DNA of 64,000 bases from Mucilaginibacter sp. (GCF_025359345.1 NZ_JANYGQ010000001.1:1-64000), one strand, 5' to 3'. Positions 7,137 to 16,269 are shown, counted from the stretch's first letter. A program made the numbers and translations. Notes: a model not told the origin generated them from the letters alone.

Positions 7137-7604
7137 ATGGAACCGCTACAACACACAACAGAAGTGACTTCACCTGTAACAAAATTTGGGGAGAAAGTTA
7201 GAAACCCGTTTAAACCAACTGCCGCCTTTATAGGAGCGTCGTGGTTTGCCTTATTGATCGGGTTTGCAGGATATTGCATTGGCTTGTCGAATGCAACTAT
7301 GGCATTGAACGAAAAAGGTTATTATTTCACCATTTTATTGTTTGGCTTATTCTCAGTAATCTCCGTACAGAAAAGCGTAAGGGACAGGGCCGAAGGACTT
7401 GCCGTTACCGATCTTTACTACGGCCTGAGCTGGTTTGCCACCATTGCGGCAATGATCCTGTTGACGATCGGCCTGTGGAATGCCGACCTGGCCCGGAGCG
7501 AAAAAGGCTTTTATGCTATGGCCTTCTGCCTGAGCATGTTTTCGGCCATTGCCGTACAAAAAAATACCCGCGACGCAAAGATGTTTGCCGATAAAGAACT
7601 GTAA
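7137..7604 (+). CDS. yiaA: YiaA/YiaB family inner-membrane protein
   Basis: 155 residues with two copies of the YiaAB two-helix domain. Each copy has a pair of membrane helices; the repeat units end in the near-identical motifs SVISVQKSVRD and SAIAVQKNTRD. Asn-Ala and NEKGYY/SEKGFY loops separate the helices. The N-terminal 30 residues are polar and cytoplasmic. The family is found in many bacteria and lacks a firm function; in enterobacteria it is linked to envelope stress and adhesion. A promoter lies just upstream and a strong terminator just downstream, so it is a single-gene transcript. Confidence 0.85.
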   Translation: MEPLQHTTEVTSPVTKFGEKVRNPFKPTAAFIGASWFALLIGFAGYCIGLSNATMALNEKGYYFTILLFGLFSVISVQKSVRDRAEGLAVTDLYYGLSWFATIAAMILLTIGLWNADLARSEKGFYAMAFCLSMFSAIAVQKNTRDAKMFADKEL

Positions 7605-7618
7605 CGTAGCGGTTGCCA

Positions 7619-7656
7619 CCCCGCAGCGCCTTGCCTGGCAAGCCTGCGGGGTTTTT
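7619..7656 (+). terminator. Rho-independent terminator after yiaA
   Basis: CCCCGCAG (7619-7626) pairs with CTGCGGGG (7644-7651), followed directly by TTTTT. It lies 14 bases beyond the yiaA stop codon. Confidence 0.85.
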
Positions 7657-7808
7657 ATGTTTATAATGGATTCTGCAAAAAATTAAACACGCTGATTATC
7701 AAATATTTGCAATTTATAAAAAATGAATAATATTGATAATCAGCGTATTTCACAGCGTTCCACGTGTTCCGCGTGGAAAAATGGAACGCTTTGTTGCCCC
7801 CGCTAAAT

Positions 7809-8243
7809 TTATCCGTTATAATTTGGGTCAAATTCCACAATCCATTCAATACCATATTTGTCTCTAAACATGCCTGCATATGTACCCCAGGGACTGTCGC
7901 CAATAGGCCCTTCAACAGCTCCGCCTGCTGATAGTCCGTTAAATAGCCTTTCAGCCTCTTCACGACTTTCTGCACTGATTGCTATTTTAGACCTGTTTTC
8001 GTTTTCGCTTACCCGTCCCATAAATTCAGGAACGTCATTGGCTATTAACACATTGTTTTGGCCGATAGGAAGCGCAATGTGCATTATTTTGTCTGCTTCA
8101 TTTTCCGGTATCTGAAAATCATCGCTTGCCAGGTCGTTGAAACGAACGATCTTTGCGAATTCTCCGCCAAAAACTGATTTGTAAAAGGTGAATGCTTCTT
8201 CGGCATTTCCATTGAAGTTAATCCAGGGATTGATTGCTCTCAT
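7809..8243 (-). CDS. VOC family protein, PhnB-like
   Basis: 144 residues with the PhnB-type vicinal-oxygen-chelate fold. Visible landmarks are NPWINFNGNAEEAFTFYKSVFGG at the N-terminus, a central HIALPIG strand, and the C-terminal WGTYAGMFRDKYGIEW signature. PhnB-like members often lack a demonstrated enzymatic role; some bind metal with His and Glu. The gene follows an AHSA1 gene and an ArsR-type regulator on the same strand with an 88-base gap, a trio that recurs in Bacteroidota. It is probably the last gene of that operon. Confidence 0.85.
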   Translation of the reverse strand: MRAINPWINFNGNAEEAFTFYKSVFGGEFAKIVRFNDLASDDFQIPENEADKIMHIALPIGQNNVLIANDVPEFMGRVSENENRSKIAISAESREEAERLFNGLSAGGAVEGPIGDSPWGTYAGMFRDKYGIEWIVEFDPNYNG

Positions 8244-8331
8244 AATTTTTATTTTTAATTGTTAATTTTTTATTTGCTCTTTTCTGTTTTTAGTAATCCA
8301 GATTTTGAAGGTGATTGTGAATTTTCGTTTG

Positions 8332-8829
8332 CTATTTTTGCGATAATGTTAACAGCAGTTCGTCCAGCTGTTGCAAGCCCAAAGTAAATCCTTCCCTAAA
8401 GCCATCAGCTATCCCCTCAAAGCGCTCGCGCGACTCATTTGTAATAGTAATATTAACTTTAGTGGTTCCGTTTTGCTCGCTGAAACTCAAATCCCAATCA
8501 GAACCCGGCAATTCAGGATTTTCATCTTTGTCGGCAAAAGCGTTGTATGTTTTAAAATTGGTTTTGGGCCTAATGGAAGTAAATTTCTGAAGAAACCAGC
8601 GTTCTTGTCCGTCGGGGTTTATCATAGCAAAAAACCTTCTTCCGCCAACTTCAAAATTCATAACTTTTGTTTTTGCAACCATTGGTTTAGGCCCCCACCA
8701 TTGGTCAAGTAATTCGGGTGTTGTCCACGCGTCCCAAACCAGGTCGATACCGGCGTTAAATTCACGTAAAATGTGAACGGTTTTGTCTTCCCTGTTTACC
8801 GAAAAATCAAATACGAGGTCACTGTTCAT
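8332..8829 (-). CDS. SRPBCC/AHSA1-like protein
   Basis: 165 residues of the AHSA1 (activator of Hsp90 ATPase homologue 1-like) branch of SRPBCC folds. Typical features are [27 protein letters not shown] at the N-terminus, the [13 protein letters not shown] turn and a long C-terminal helix [16 protein letters not shown]. Bacterial members bind small hydrophobic ligands; the ligand is unknown here. Its start overlaps the end of the ArsR gene by 11 bases, so translation is probably coupled. Confidence 0.85.
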   Translation of the reverse strand: MNSDLVFDFSVNREDKTVHILREFNAGIDLVWDAWTTPELLDQWWGPKPMVAKTKVMNFEVGGRRFFAMINPDGQERWFLQKFTSIRPKTNFKTYNAFADKDENPELPGSDWDLSFSEQNGTTKVNITITNESRERFEGIADGFREGFTLGLQQLDELLLTLSQK

Positions 8830-9145
8830 TTTCAGTTTTCTTAATTGTTGCTAATAAGTCGTCGAGCTGGCTGAGACGGGTTTCCCAAATTTTGCGGTAC
8901 TGCTCAACCCATTTGTCTACTTCCTTAATTTTGTCTATTTCGAGCTGGTAATATATCTCTCTGCCCTTATGATCCGGATTCACCAATTCACACTCGGTTA
9001 AAATCTTCATGTGTTTGGATATCGCCTGCCGGGTCATGTTAAAGTGGTCGGCTATTGCATTTGGGGTCATCGCATGCAGCGCGATCAAAGCTATAATTGC
9101 CCGCCTGGTCGGATCGGCTATGGCCTGGAAAACATCTCTTCTCAC
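8819..9145 (-). CDS. ArsR/SmtB-type winged-helix repressor
   Basis: 108 residues. The winged helix starts immediately ([17 protein letters not shown]) and has the recognition helix region [19 protein letters not shown], followed by a wing GREIYYQLE. No ArsR metal-binding Cys pair (CxC) is present, so a metal sensor is unlikely. This subfamily is typically paired with AHSA1 proteins, as here. Its promoter is bracketed by two copies of CCAAACGGTTG, which are likely its own operators. Confidence 0.88.
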   Translation of the reverse strand: MRRDVFQAIADPTRRAIIALIALHAMTPNAIADHFNMTRQAISKHMKILTECELVNPDHKGREIYYQLEIDKIKEVDKWVEQYRKIWETRLSQLDDLLATIKKTENEQ

Positions 9146-9221
9146 TGGCTGTTAATTTGATTGTTAAATAATTGGGTTATTCGCTGATCATCATAAATGA
9201 TAAGTTTTTTCAAACAATACA

Positions 9222-9258
9222 CCAAACGGTTGCAAATATATAATAAACCAAACGGTTG
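9222..9258 (-). promoter_or_regulatory. Promoter of the ArsR operon with two flanking operators
   Basis: CCAAACGGTTG occurs at 9222-9232 and again at 9248-9258. Between them, on the minus strand, lies a perfect -7 box TATATTTG (+ strand 9233-9240). A repressor bound to both sites would cover the promoter. The arms are nearly palindromic (CAAAC/GGTTG). Confidence 0.65.
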
Positions 9259-9269
9259 CGCAATTTTTT

Positions 9270-9720
9270 TTTAAAAAAAATTCTCGCGTTGTCTTTAAGT
9301 AAGATTATGCAGCCTGGTGGGCTATGGATTCCCCTTCTGGCATAAGTTACGCTACGCTAAACATATACCGGTGACGAAGAGAAACGCCTGCGGTACGAGG
9401 CGATGGGACATCAAAAAAAAGCTCTACCAATCACCTGATAACCCAATGGTGGCGTTGACATTTAAAGCATTTGTATCTCCTGAGCGGGAGCCAGAATAAA
9501 AACGCCTTCATCAAAAAATTACGCGGTATCCGTTGAAAGTCAGAACTCGGTGTACCGCAGCGACAAAGCGAGATAGGGGGTTGGAACGAGTGAAACGCTT
9601 TTTTCATATTCTTTGGTTAAATGTATCGGATCGGGAAGTCGTTGCAAATGTATCCTTATATTAATATTTAATTGCAATTAAAATATTAAATCATTAATTA
9701 TAAAATAGACTAAATATATC
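9270..9720. other. Intergenic stretch without a recognisable gene
   Basis: About 450 bases. Short frames exist on both strands but none shows a family motif, a plausible start context or conserved-looking composition. Around 9660-9720 the sequence becomes very AT-rich, as expected of a promoter region for the gene at 9866. Confidence 0.4.
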
Positions 9721-9865
9721 ATATTGAGCAATTTTGTCGACTTAAAGAGTTCGATCACTTGTGCCTGCGTTTTAGATATCCGGGACAGGCGAAGAGAAAA
9801 CTGCGCAAGAATCGGGTTCAATGGCACTGCTCAAGCTGGTACTTTTGATTCGATTATTAAAGAAT

Positions 9866-10306
9866 ATGAGAATTACCATACTGCTCCTATTATTTGCCCT
9901 GCAGACAAGTTCAACGGGGAATCAACCTGCCGGAATATTGTTTATGCCACCTGAAATAACCAAACTACATTTAAATTGCAATGGTGTTTTAGCTCGCATA
10001 TATGTACACAAAGGCAGCAGGTTTAAAAAAGGCGCCCTGCTGGCGAGTTTAAAATATGAAGATGTTAATGCACCTACAATAAGCGCCGCGTTTTACAGGA
10101 ATAAAGCCCGGGAGGCCTGGGTAACGCCCAACACCCATAATAAACAGAACTCACATCCCGGCAGTGCAGAGCTAAATTATGAAAAGGCCATAGCGACCGA
10201 CCAATGCTATTATCTCAGGGCAGATCGCGACGGAGTGGTTGTAAAGGAGGTACTAAAGGAAGGCGATACAGTGAGCGCGGGGGAAACAATATTGATTGTA
10301 AGGTAG
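9866..10306 (+). CDS. Small exported barrel-sandwich-hybrid (HlyD/lipoyl-like) protein
   Basis: 146 residues from the ATG at 9866, which gives a good signal peptide (MRITILLLLFALQ, cleavage near TSSTG). A longer in-frame start at 9821 would bury it. The mature part holds two half-motifs of the biotinyl/lipoyl or HlyD barrel-sandwich hybrid: GVLARIYVHKGSRFKKGALLASL and DGVVVKEVLKEGDTVSAGETILIV. The long coiled-coil hairpin normally between the halves is replaced by about 60 residues. No biotin- or lipoyl-lysine motif is present. It may be a stand-alone periplasmic adaptor fragment; no efflux genes lie nearby. Confidence 0.6.
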   Translation: MRITILLLLFALQTSSTGNQPAGILFMPPEITKLHLNCNGVLARIYVHKGSRFKKGALLASLKYEDVNAPTISAAFYRNKAREAWVTPNTHNKQNSHPGSAELNYEKAIATDQCYYLRADRDGVVVKEVLKEGDTVSAGETILIVR

Positions 10307-10422
10307 AACACCTACTCTCCCCGCTACCACAAGACCATTCGCCATTTTTGCCATACCCCAATCATTTTCACTATATTAGCTTATACATCGCCCCTGCTGT
10401 TTTTACAAATAATTTTTTATCT

Positions 10423-10995
10423 ATGAAAAGAAACAAGTTTATCGCAGCTGTTTTAACCATGGCGGCTATCCCTTTGTCGCCTTTTGCCGGAAGCATTAAT
10501 ACGCGCGGCATCATCCGTGCAAAAAAAGGTTTTAAAATACAGGCGGGCGAGGGCCGCATACACGGCCACATCAAATTGAAAGGCGTAAATTCAAACATAC
10601 TGGATGTAAAGGTGTCGGGTAGAGATACCGATGGCGACCTGGCTATTTTCGAGCAAATCAGCCTTTCGCCGGGGCGGGGCACGCCTTTGCACATCCATCC
10701 TTTGCAGGATGAAATTTTTTATGTCCTTGAAGGGGCGTATTTTTTTAAGGTTGGTGAGGATAAATTTCATTTAACGGCCGGCGAAAGCATTTTTCTGCCC
10801 CGGAATGTTCCCCATGGCTGGACGCAGGTTAGCGACAAAGGCAAAATGACCGTTACTTTTCAACCCGCAGGCAAACTGGAAGAGTTTTTTGTTACCATGC
10901 AAACGCTGGACCATGAACCAACCGCTGACGAGGTCGCCAAAATTTTTGCCGATCATGAAATGCAGGTCGTAGGCCCACCCGTAAAAATTGAATAG
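10423..10995 (+). CDS. Exported cupin-domain protein
   Basis: 190 residues from ATG 10423, giving a signal peptide (MKRNKFIAAVLTMAAIPLSPFAG). The cupin core has motif 1 GTPLHIHPLQDEIFYVLEG with the metal-ligand pattern H-x-H-x(4)-E and motif 2 LPRNVPHGW with the third histidine. Layout resembles quercetin-dioxygenase-like cupins. The C-terminal 40 residues (TADEVAKIFADHEMQVVGPP) are typical of this secreted subgroup. Substrate unknown. It lies 116 bases after the barrel-sandwich protein on the same strand and may be co-transcribed with it. Confidence 0.83.
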   Translation: MKRNKFIAAVLTMAAIPLSPFAGSINTRGIIRAKKGFKIQAGEGRIHGHIKLKGVNSNILDVKVSGRDTDGDLAIFEQISLSPGRGTPLHIHPLQDEIFYVLEGAYFFKVGEDKFHLTAGESIFLPRNVPHGWTQVSDKGKMTVTFQPAGKLEEFFVTMQTLDHEPTADEVAKIFADHEMQVVGPPVKIE

Positions 10996-11038
10996 CATGA
11001 CCTCGCCTGTGACCGCTACCCGAACATATTACCATCCG

Positions 11039-11548
11039 TTATCCCGGCATTTTTTTATACATACAGCCCAGTATAACCAGCACCAAACATATAACATTTG
11101 CAGCTGTACGTATGTTGTGATAAACCAACCAGGGTTTCTCAAAAGCATTCCGTTGCTCAGCCGCCTGTGCCGATGAAAGTGAAGGCAAATCAATATGGGC
11201 CAACGCATCATTTAGCGGTACGTTCCCAAAAACAGTGACACCAAATACGCCAACCAGGTATACAATTGCGGCTGCGAATAACAATGTGAAACGCAAACGC
11301 ATTTCATCGTTAAAATTCAACCAGGCGCTTAAAGGAAGCAACACCAATGTCCCCATAAAGCTTGCAAAAAACAAGGGGTTCTGGATGGCGGTATTGATGG
11401 CCTGCATAGCTGCCAGGTAATCCCGGTCGGGCAAACGCCCCAGGCCGATGTTAACAGAACAGGTATAGGCGTAAAACAAGCCGGCTATTAATGCCGTAGC
11501 TATTGCAGTGCATAGCAGGATAAAATCGTTCATTTTTTTAACGGTCAT
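11039..11548 (-). CDS. DUF1772 (anthrone-oxygenase-like) membrane protein
   Basis: 169 residues from the ATG at 11548, two bases after the cytochrome gene's stop codon. Four membrane helices are visible, around LLCTAIATALIAGLFYAYT, PLFFASFMGTLVLLPLSAW, LLFAAAIVYLVGVFGVTVF and a C-terminal VICLVLVILGCMY. The GNVPLNDAL turn and the C-terminal WLVYHNIRT motif fit DUF1772. The family includes fungal anthrone oxygenases, but most bacterial members have no known function. It forms an operon with the cytochrome c upstream. Confidence 0.83.
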   Translation of the reverse strand: MTVKKMNDFILLCTAIATALIAGLFYAYTCSVNIGLGRLPDRDYLAAMQAINTAIQNPLFFASFMGTLVLLPLSAWLNFNDEMRLRFTLLFAAAIVYLVGVFGVTVFGNVPLNDALAHIDLPSLSSAQAAEQRNAFEKPWLVYHNIRTAANVICLVLVILGCMYKKMPG

Positions 11549-11550
11549 AA

Positions 11551-11853
11551 TTAATTTCTTAAAGTTTTGATGTAGGCAACTACAGCATGTATTTGCTGTG
11601 GGGTGAGTTTTCGTTTCCAGCTGGGCATTATCCACCGCCCGTTAGTTATGGTGGCAAATAAGCCGTCGTCGTCCAGCCGGCTTTTGCGCAGGTTTTTGGC
11701 ACCCAGGTAGCCTTTAGTGCCATCGTAACCATGGCACCGGGTGCATTTTTTTTCAAATATCAGTTTGCCGTCGTCTGCCGCCTGCTGTGCCTGCGCCTTT
11801 GCCGTTAATGAATGGATAGTGAATAATAACGGAATAATAATTTTCAGTTTCAT
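11551..11853 (-). CDS. Small periplasmic c-type cytochrome
   Basis: 100 residues from ATG 11853, the start that gives a clean signal peptide (MKLKIIIPLLFTIHSLTAKAQA). A single haem site CTRCH at residues 37-41 and a likely axial methionine in WIMPSW near residue 76 mark a class I cytochrome c. The C-terminal helix QQIHAVVAYIKTLR closes the fold. It is an electron carrier whose partner is not evident; the gene directly downstream is a DUF1772 membrane protein. Confidence 0.9.
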   Translation of the reverse strand: MKLKIIIPLLFTIHSLTAKAQAQQAADDGKLIFEKKCTRCHGYDGTKGYLGAKNLRKSRLDDDGLFATITNGRWIMPSWKRKLTPQQIHAVVAYIKTLRN

Positions 11854-11917
11854 TTTGTGATCTTTTAGCAAAATTGCCACGATCGCACAATAGAAAATAG
11901 AACAAATCGGCCAAAAA

Positions 11918-12733
11918 TTAACTGAATATTTCCGAAAGGTTCTCTACAACCTCGGTGCTGTTTTTTTGATATTGAGCAGGAGATAAACCTGAAAATTCTT
12001 TAAATGAGCGGATAAAATGCGATTGGTCCGCATAATCATTACCAAAGGCAATGTCGGAAAGTTTGTCGTAATCGGTTTGCTGCAATTGTTTTAACGACGC
12101 CTGGAAACGGCAGATACGCGAAAAAAGTTTAGGCGGGATGCCGGTATATTGTTTAAACTTTCGGTGAAAACTCCGCTGAGATGTATTCAGGTTTTGCTGC
12201 AAAGCTTTTAGCGACAATGTGCCTTTTGACGAAATAATCTGTTCAAGCGCATATCTCATAGTCTTATCTGTGTACCTGTGGTTCCGGTTAATCTCTGCGA
12301 GCAGATAATCTTCCAGGAAAGCTACCTTATCGCCGGGCGAAACTGTGTTAGCCAGCCGGTCCGACAAATCAATACCCCGTGGTTTGGCAAACAAGTTAAG
12401 GTCAAGGCACGAATCTGTCAGCTCCTCTGCCTGGTAGCCAAATACAGTTTGCAATGCATCCGGCTGAAAATAAACGCCGACAGTATCAAAACTTCCGGTC
12501 AGGTGTATTTCGGCGTAGCGGGTTGTTTGCCCAAATAAAAAGGTTTCCGGCAATTGTTTACCCGCCTGGAAGAAGTTGCCGCTATCGGGCTGTTGAAAGA
12601 CAACTCCCGGGCAACCGTCGGCCATGGTGCGGAAGGTTTTCACATCGGCTTTACCCGTCTTATCCTCCAGCGTCCAAAAGTACTTTACATAAGGCTGCAG
12701 CGCTGGCTGGGGCACAATTGTTTTGTATACCAT
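11918..12733 (-). CDS. AraC-family transcriptional regulator
   Basis: 271 residues. The N-terminal half (PQPALQPYVKYFWTLED...) matches the DUF6597-type ligand domain common in Bacteroidota AraC proteins. The C-terminal 100 residues are the two helix-turn-helix motifs: LSLKALQQNLNTSQRSFHRKF and KLSDIAFGNDYADQSHFIRSFKEFSGLSP. It is upstream of and parallel to the cytochrome/DUF1772 operon with a 64-base gap, so it may control or be part of that unit; its ligand cannot be told from sequence. Confidence 0.88.
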   Translation of the reverse strand: MVYKTIVPQPALQPYVKYFWTLEDKTGKADVKTFRTMADGCPGVVFQQPDSGNFFQAGKQLPETFLFGQTTRYAEIHLTGSFDTVGVYFQPDALQTVFGYQAEELTDSCLDLNLFAKPRGIDLSDRLANTVSPGDKVAFLEDYLLAEINRNHRYTDKTMRYALEQIISSKGTLSLKALQQNLNTSQRSFHRKFKQYTGIPPKLFSRICRFQASLKQLQQTDYDKLSDIAFGNDYADQSHFIRSFKEFSGLSPAQYQKNSTEVVENLSEIFS

Positions 12734-12842
12734 TATGTTTAACTAGCTGATGTAAATATACGTACTCCTTGTTTTATAAGCAATTTGGTGAAATTGCTTG
12801 GATAACGCAAATCCAATACCTGGCCTGTCCGTCTGTAATAAC

Positions 12843-13580
12843 CTAATTCCCCATCGTAAAACTAATAGGCACCTGGTACTCAACGGCAACTTGCTTACCG
12901 TTTAAAATGGCGGGAAGCCAATAACCACCGGCCCGTTTAACAGCTTTCAGGGCTTCCTGATCGCAGTCGGCCCCAATGGAGTGTTTGATGTAGTAATCGC
13001 TGGTCCCGCCCCGCTCGTTTATCGTAAATGCAACAATTACCTTGCCCTGTACTCCATTTGTCCTGGCGCTTGCCGGATATCTCATGCCGGTAATCATCAC
13101 CGCCCAAAAACGCTCAACTCCATCAAGATAAATTGGCGGCCTGTCTACATATCTTTTAGTGGTATCGGCGCCGCTTATCACCTTAAATTTGCCGGTGTCG
13201 GCTTTGTTTGGTTGAAAATACATTAAGTTATTATTTGTAAAATCGTATTCAACGTTTACTGTTCCATCAGCATTAAGGCCTTTCCATATCCCGGTTTTTT
13301 CACCATCCTTATAAAGCCCGGTTTCTATCGGCTTTTCCCTGAGGGAGTAGAAAGTCCATAAGCTATCTTTTAGGTTGTTTTTATAGTAGCCCTCGCAAAT
13401 CAGGCGGTCGCCAAAAAGACTGAACGCCTGGTATTTGCCCTGTTTTGTTTGTTTATCGGTTTTCAGAACATAATATTTCTCCCTGATATTCAAATCCTCA
13501 TTGTCAACTATTTTCCTGGTGGTTTGTGCCGAAACGCCGAGGCCAGAAAGTAAGCCCATGCAGAGCAAAATTATCTTCAT
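12843..13580 (-). CDS. Exported TonB-C-terminal-like protein with MORN-type repeats
   Basis: 245 residues with a signal peptide (MKIILLCMGLLSGLGVSAQ). Residues 45-115 contain MORN-like repeats (GDRLICEGYYKNNLKDSLWTFY, KPIETGLYKDGEKTGIWKG). The C-terminal 90 residues resemble the TonB C-terminal fold: RYPASARTNGVQGKVIVAFTINERG followed by LKAVKRAGGYWLPAILNGKQV. No N-terminal membrane anchor like true TonB is present, so it is a periplasmic variant common in Bacteroidota. Function unknown. Confidence 0.75.
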   Translation of the reverse strand: MKIILLCMGLLSGLGVSAQTTRKIVDNEDLNIREKYYVLKTDKQTKQGKYQAFSLFGDRLICEGYYKNNLKDSLWTFYSLREKPIETGLYKDGEKTGIWKGLNADGTVNVEYDFTNNNLMYFQPNKADTGKFKVISGADTTKRYVDRPPIYLDGVERFWAVMITGMRYPASARTNGVQGKVIVAFTINERGGTSDYYIKHSIGADCDQEALKAVKRAGGYWLPAILNGKQVAVEYQVPISFTMGN

Positions 13581-13664
13581 GGCTTAAATATAGTTTTTTA
13601 CTGTTGAGTTTAAAACTATCAGAAAAAACGTAAATATTTATCCGCTATATTTATTATAAAACGT

Positions 13665-14090
13665 TCAGGATTTTTCCGCCACGTACCGTTTAAACCCATC
13701 AAGCACCGCCTGGCAAAACTGTTGCTGCATGGCTGCGGGCTGGTTATCATCCGCCTCAAAAATTTCAACCAGCTTAACCGGGTTACCCGCAGTAAAATGG
13801 ATAGTGCTCTTGCGGCCATCGTTAAGTGTGTAGGCAATAAGCCGGTTAGCTATTACTTCGTCATAGGTGCCGGTAAAATCAAAGTTCAGGCTGCCGTCCT
13901 TTAGTGCCATAGCAAACAGGAATTGCCCGCCGGGGCGCAGGTCATTTTCGGCATGGGGCGTGTGCCAGTTGGCGTCGGGGGTATTCCATTGCATAATATC
14001 TTCGGGGGTGCTCCATAATGCCCAAACCTTTTCAATTGGGGCGTTTATTTCGATTTCGGCGCTCAGGGTAGTTTTTTCGATGTTGTTCAT
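13665..14090 (-). CDS. SRPBCC/AHSA1-like protein
   Basis: 141 residues of the SRPBCC fold. It opens with the family's strand SAEIEINAPIEKVWALWSTPEDIMQWN, followed by GGQFLFAMALKDGSLNFDFTGTYDEV and a C-terminal helix MQQQFCQAVLDGFKRYVAEK. It is a second, distinct AHSA1-like gene in the window and has no regulator beside it. Ligand unknown. ATG at 14090 fits the domain start closely. Confidence 0.85.
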   Translation of the reverse strand: MNNIEKTTLSAEIEINAPIEKVWALWSTPEDIMQWNTPDANWHTPHAENDLRPGGQFLFAMALKDGSLNFDFTGTYDEVIANRLIAYTLNDGRKSTIHFTAGNPVKLVEIFEADDNQPAAMQQQFCQAVLDGFKRYVAEKS

Positions 14091-14332
14091 GATAATTTGT
14101 TAACAGCACAAACATACGGTTTGGTGGTACCAATGGTAAAGTGCTGTAGTGACAATGTGAGGGGGGGTTTGTGCCATTGCGATATTGTAAGTGCTACTAA
14201 AATTACCTACTCCATTTATTTTCAATTACTTATAAATAATAAAAAAATACTTTTATAAATTTATACAGCCATAACAACCATCTGCCTTCCGTACGATCTT
14301 AAAATTAGTTTATAAACCTAAATTATATTATT

Positions 14333-14701
14333 ATGATCTGTTTTCAAACATTAGCAGCCTTCACACTTCCTCCTGTTTTAGGCCCGGTAAGCATTGTAGT
14401 GGGCGTTATTATTATTGGCGGTATTATAGTGGGAATAATTTATTACAGCCACAAAGCCAATGAAACCGTAGACCTAACTGCGGCCGACCATTGCCATGTT
14501 AAAATGACCCCGGTTAGCGGCGTTGAGTACAATACCGTTGACTGCGAGGGCATCTGCAAAACTACTACCTGCATGTTGTACTCCCGCCCTAAGAACTCCG
14601 GGGCAAAGTGGCAAAGAACAACGCCGGGCCACCAGGAAGATACCACCCGCGAATACCGCTGCTTTTGCCACGATCCTAACCGGAAAGAAGGGGATTTTTA
14701 A
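14333..14701 (+). CDS. Small membrane-anchored Cys-rich protein, unknown
   Basis: 122 residues. A strongly hydrophobic segment VSIVVGVIIIGGIIVGIIYYS spans residues 22-42. The C-terminal 75 residues are polar and hold six cysteines (CHVK, DCEGICKTTTC, CFC). I recognise no family. Disulfides or metal binding by the exposed domain are possible. The stop overlaps by four bases the stop region of the convergent aminotransferase gene, so the two messages overlap at their 3' ends. Confidence 0.6.
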   Translation: MICFQTLAAFTLPPVLGPVSIVVGVIIIGGIIVGIIYYSHKANETVDLTAADHCHVKMTPVSGVEYNTVDCEGICKTTTCMLYSRPKNSGAKWQRTTPGHQEDTTREYRCFCHDPNRKEGDF

Positions 14702-16269
14702 TCAGCTCGGCAGCTAGGTTTGGAAGCGGCTTTATGCCAATTGGAACTATCAAACCAACCTTCAACGCTACATTCCTCTTTTGCATCATCCCCTTTAAAA
14801 GTATATTCGCCCGATTCCGGATCATGGATGTAATCTTTTTCCCACTCCCGAAGCCGGACTGCAGTTAACTCAATCGCGTCCATAATAAAATCAATTTCTG
14901 CATTGGTCATGGTTGGATGGACGGACAACCTGACCCAGCCGGGTTTGCATAACATATCTCCTGAGTGTAGAGAATTCAGTATTTGGTACGACCAGGCCTT
15001 GTCAACACCCAGCAGATGGTGTCCATAGGTTCCGGCGCATGAGCAGCCGCCCCTGGTCTGGATGCCAAACCTGTCGTTCAGGATTTTGGCGATCAAATTA
15101 TGATGGGCACCATTTACAATAAACGAAACCACACCCAATCTTTTTTTAATTTGCCCTTCAAGAATTCCGACGTTTTTTATTTTCGAGAGCCGTTCAAAAA
15201 TGATGTGCAATAACTCGTCTTCCCGCTTTAGTATATTTGCAACACCCATTTCCTCCTTCAATCTAATACACATCGCCACTTTTATACCTTGCAGAAAAGG
15301 AGGGGTGCCGCCATCTTCGCGATGTTCAATATTGGCGATGTATTCATGAACCTTCCACGGGTTGCTGTACAATATGGTACCGCCGCCAGGCTGATCAGGC
15401 ACGGCGTTTTTGTAAATTTTTTTGTTAAAAATCAAAACACCACACGTACCCACACCGCTCAAAAACTTATGGGGCGAAAAATAAATTGCATCCAAATGAG
15501 CGCCTTTTTTACCCGGATGCATATCAATATCAACATAAGGGGCCGAACAGGCAAAGTCAACGAAGCACAACCCGCCATATTCATGAATTATTTTTGCAAT
15601 TTCATGGCATGGGGTCTCAATGCCAGTCACATTGGAGCAAGCGGTAATGGCCGCTATCTTGTTTTTTCGATGCTTAAATTGTTCTAATAAGCTAACGAAA
15701 TGTTCCAGGCAAACATTTCCACTTTCATCGGCCTTAATTATTTCAACATCTGCTATGGTTTCCAGCCAGCTAACCTGGTTACTATGGTGCTCCATGTGGG
15801 TCACAAAAACAATGGGCCTCAAAACCTCATCCAATTGCAGGCTTCCTTTTTGTGCGTAATCCATAACCCGCTCCGGCATCCTCAACCCTAAAATCCTTTG
15901 CAGTTTATTTACGGCGCCCGTCATTCCACTGCCGCAAAAAATCAATGCGTCGTCACCATTGGCGTTAACATGCCGCTTCACAATATCCTTAGCCTTTTCG
16001 TACGCTTTCGACATCAATCCCCCGGTGATGGTGGTTGCCGTATGTGTATTCCCAACGAAGGGCAATACCTGTCGCTGAATGCATTCTTCAATGGGGCGAT
16101 AGGCCCTGCCGCTGGCGGTCCAGTCGGCATAAATTATTTCTTTTTCTCCGAATGGCGACTCAAAAGTTTGCCCATTGCCGACGACATTCTCGCGGAATTT
16201 GGAGAAATAGTTTTCCAGTGCATTTTTTGGGGGCATAAGCATGGTTCGGTCGTCGTATGCAGTGTACAT
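14698..16269 (-). CDS. Aminotransferase class V, cysteine-desulfurase-like
   Basis: 523 residues, a fold-type I PLP enzyme. The PLP lysine is K267 in FSPHKFLSGVGT. Other landmarks are the THMEHHSNQVSW loop with the His that stacks on PLP, VDFACSAPYVDID with the PLP aspartate, and RGGCSCAGTYGHHL with two cysteines (about 409 and 411) where NifS/SufS enzymes place the catalytic cysteine. It is longer than SufS, with an extended C-terminus. The upstream gene encodes a DUF4395 membrane protein 18 bases away, a family often found with sulfurtransferases, which supports a role in sulfur or persulfide metabolism. Confidence 0.83.
   Translation of the reverse strand: MYTAYDDRTMLMPPKNALENYFSKFRENVVGNGQTFESPFGEKEIIYADWTASGRAYRPIEECIQRQVLPFVGNTHTATTITGGLMSKAYEKAKDIVKRHVNANGDDALIFCGSGMTGAVNKLQRILGLRMPERVMDYAQKGSLQLDEVLRPIVFVTHMEHHSNQVSWLETIADVEIIKADESGNVCLEHFVSLLEQFKHRKNKIAAITACSNVTGIETPCHEIAKIIHEYGGLCFVDFACSAPYVDIDMHPGKKGAHLDAIYFSPHKFLSGVGTCGVLIFNKKIYKNAVPDQPGGGTILYSNPWKVHEYIANIEHREDGGTPPFLQGIKVAMCIRLKEEMGVANILKREDELLHIIFERLSKIKNVGILEGQIKKRLGVVSFIVNGAHHNLIAKILNDRFGIQTRGGCSCAGTYGHHLLGVDKAWSYQILNSLHSGDMLCKPGWVRLSVHPTMTNAEIDFIMDAIELTAVRLREWEKDYIHDPESGEYTFKGDDAKEECSVEGWFDSSNWHKAASKPSCRAD

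Noticed and set aside
9317..9499. A 60-codon frame between the ArsR operon and the exported protein
   Set aside because: No family motif and no promoter; treated as non-coding.
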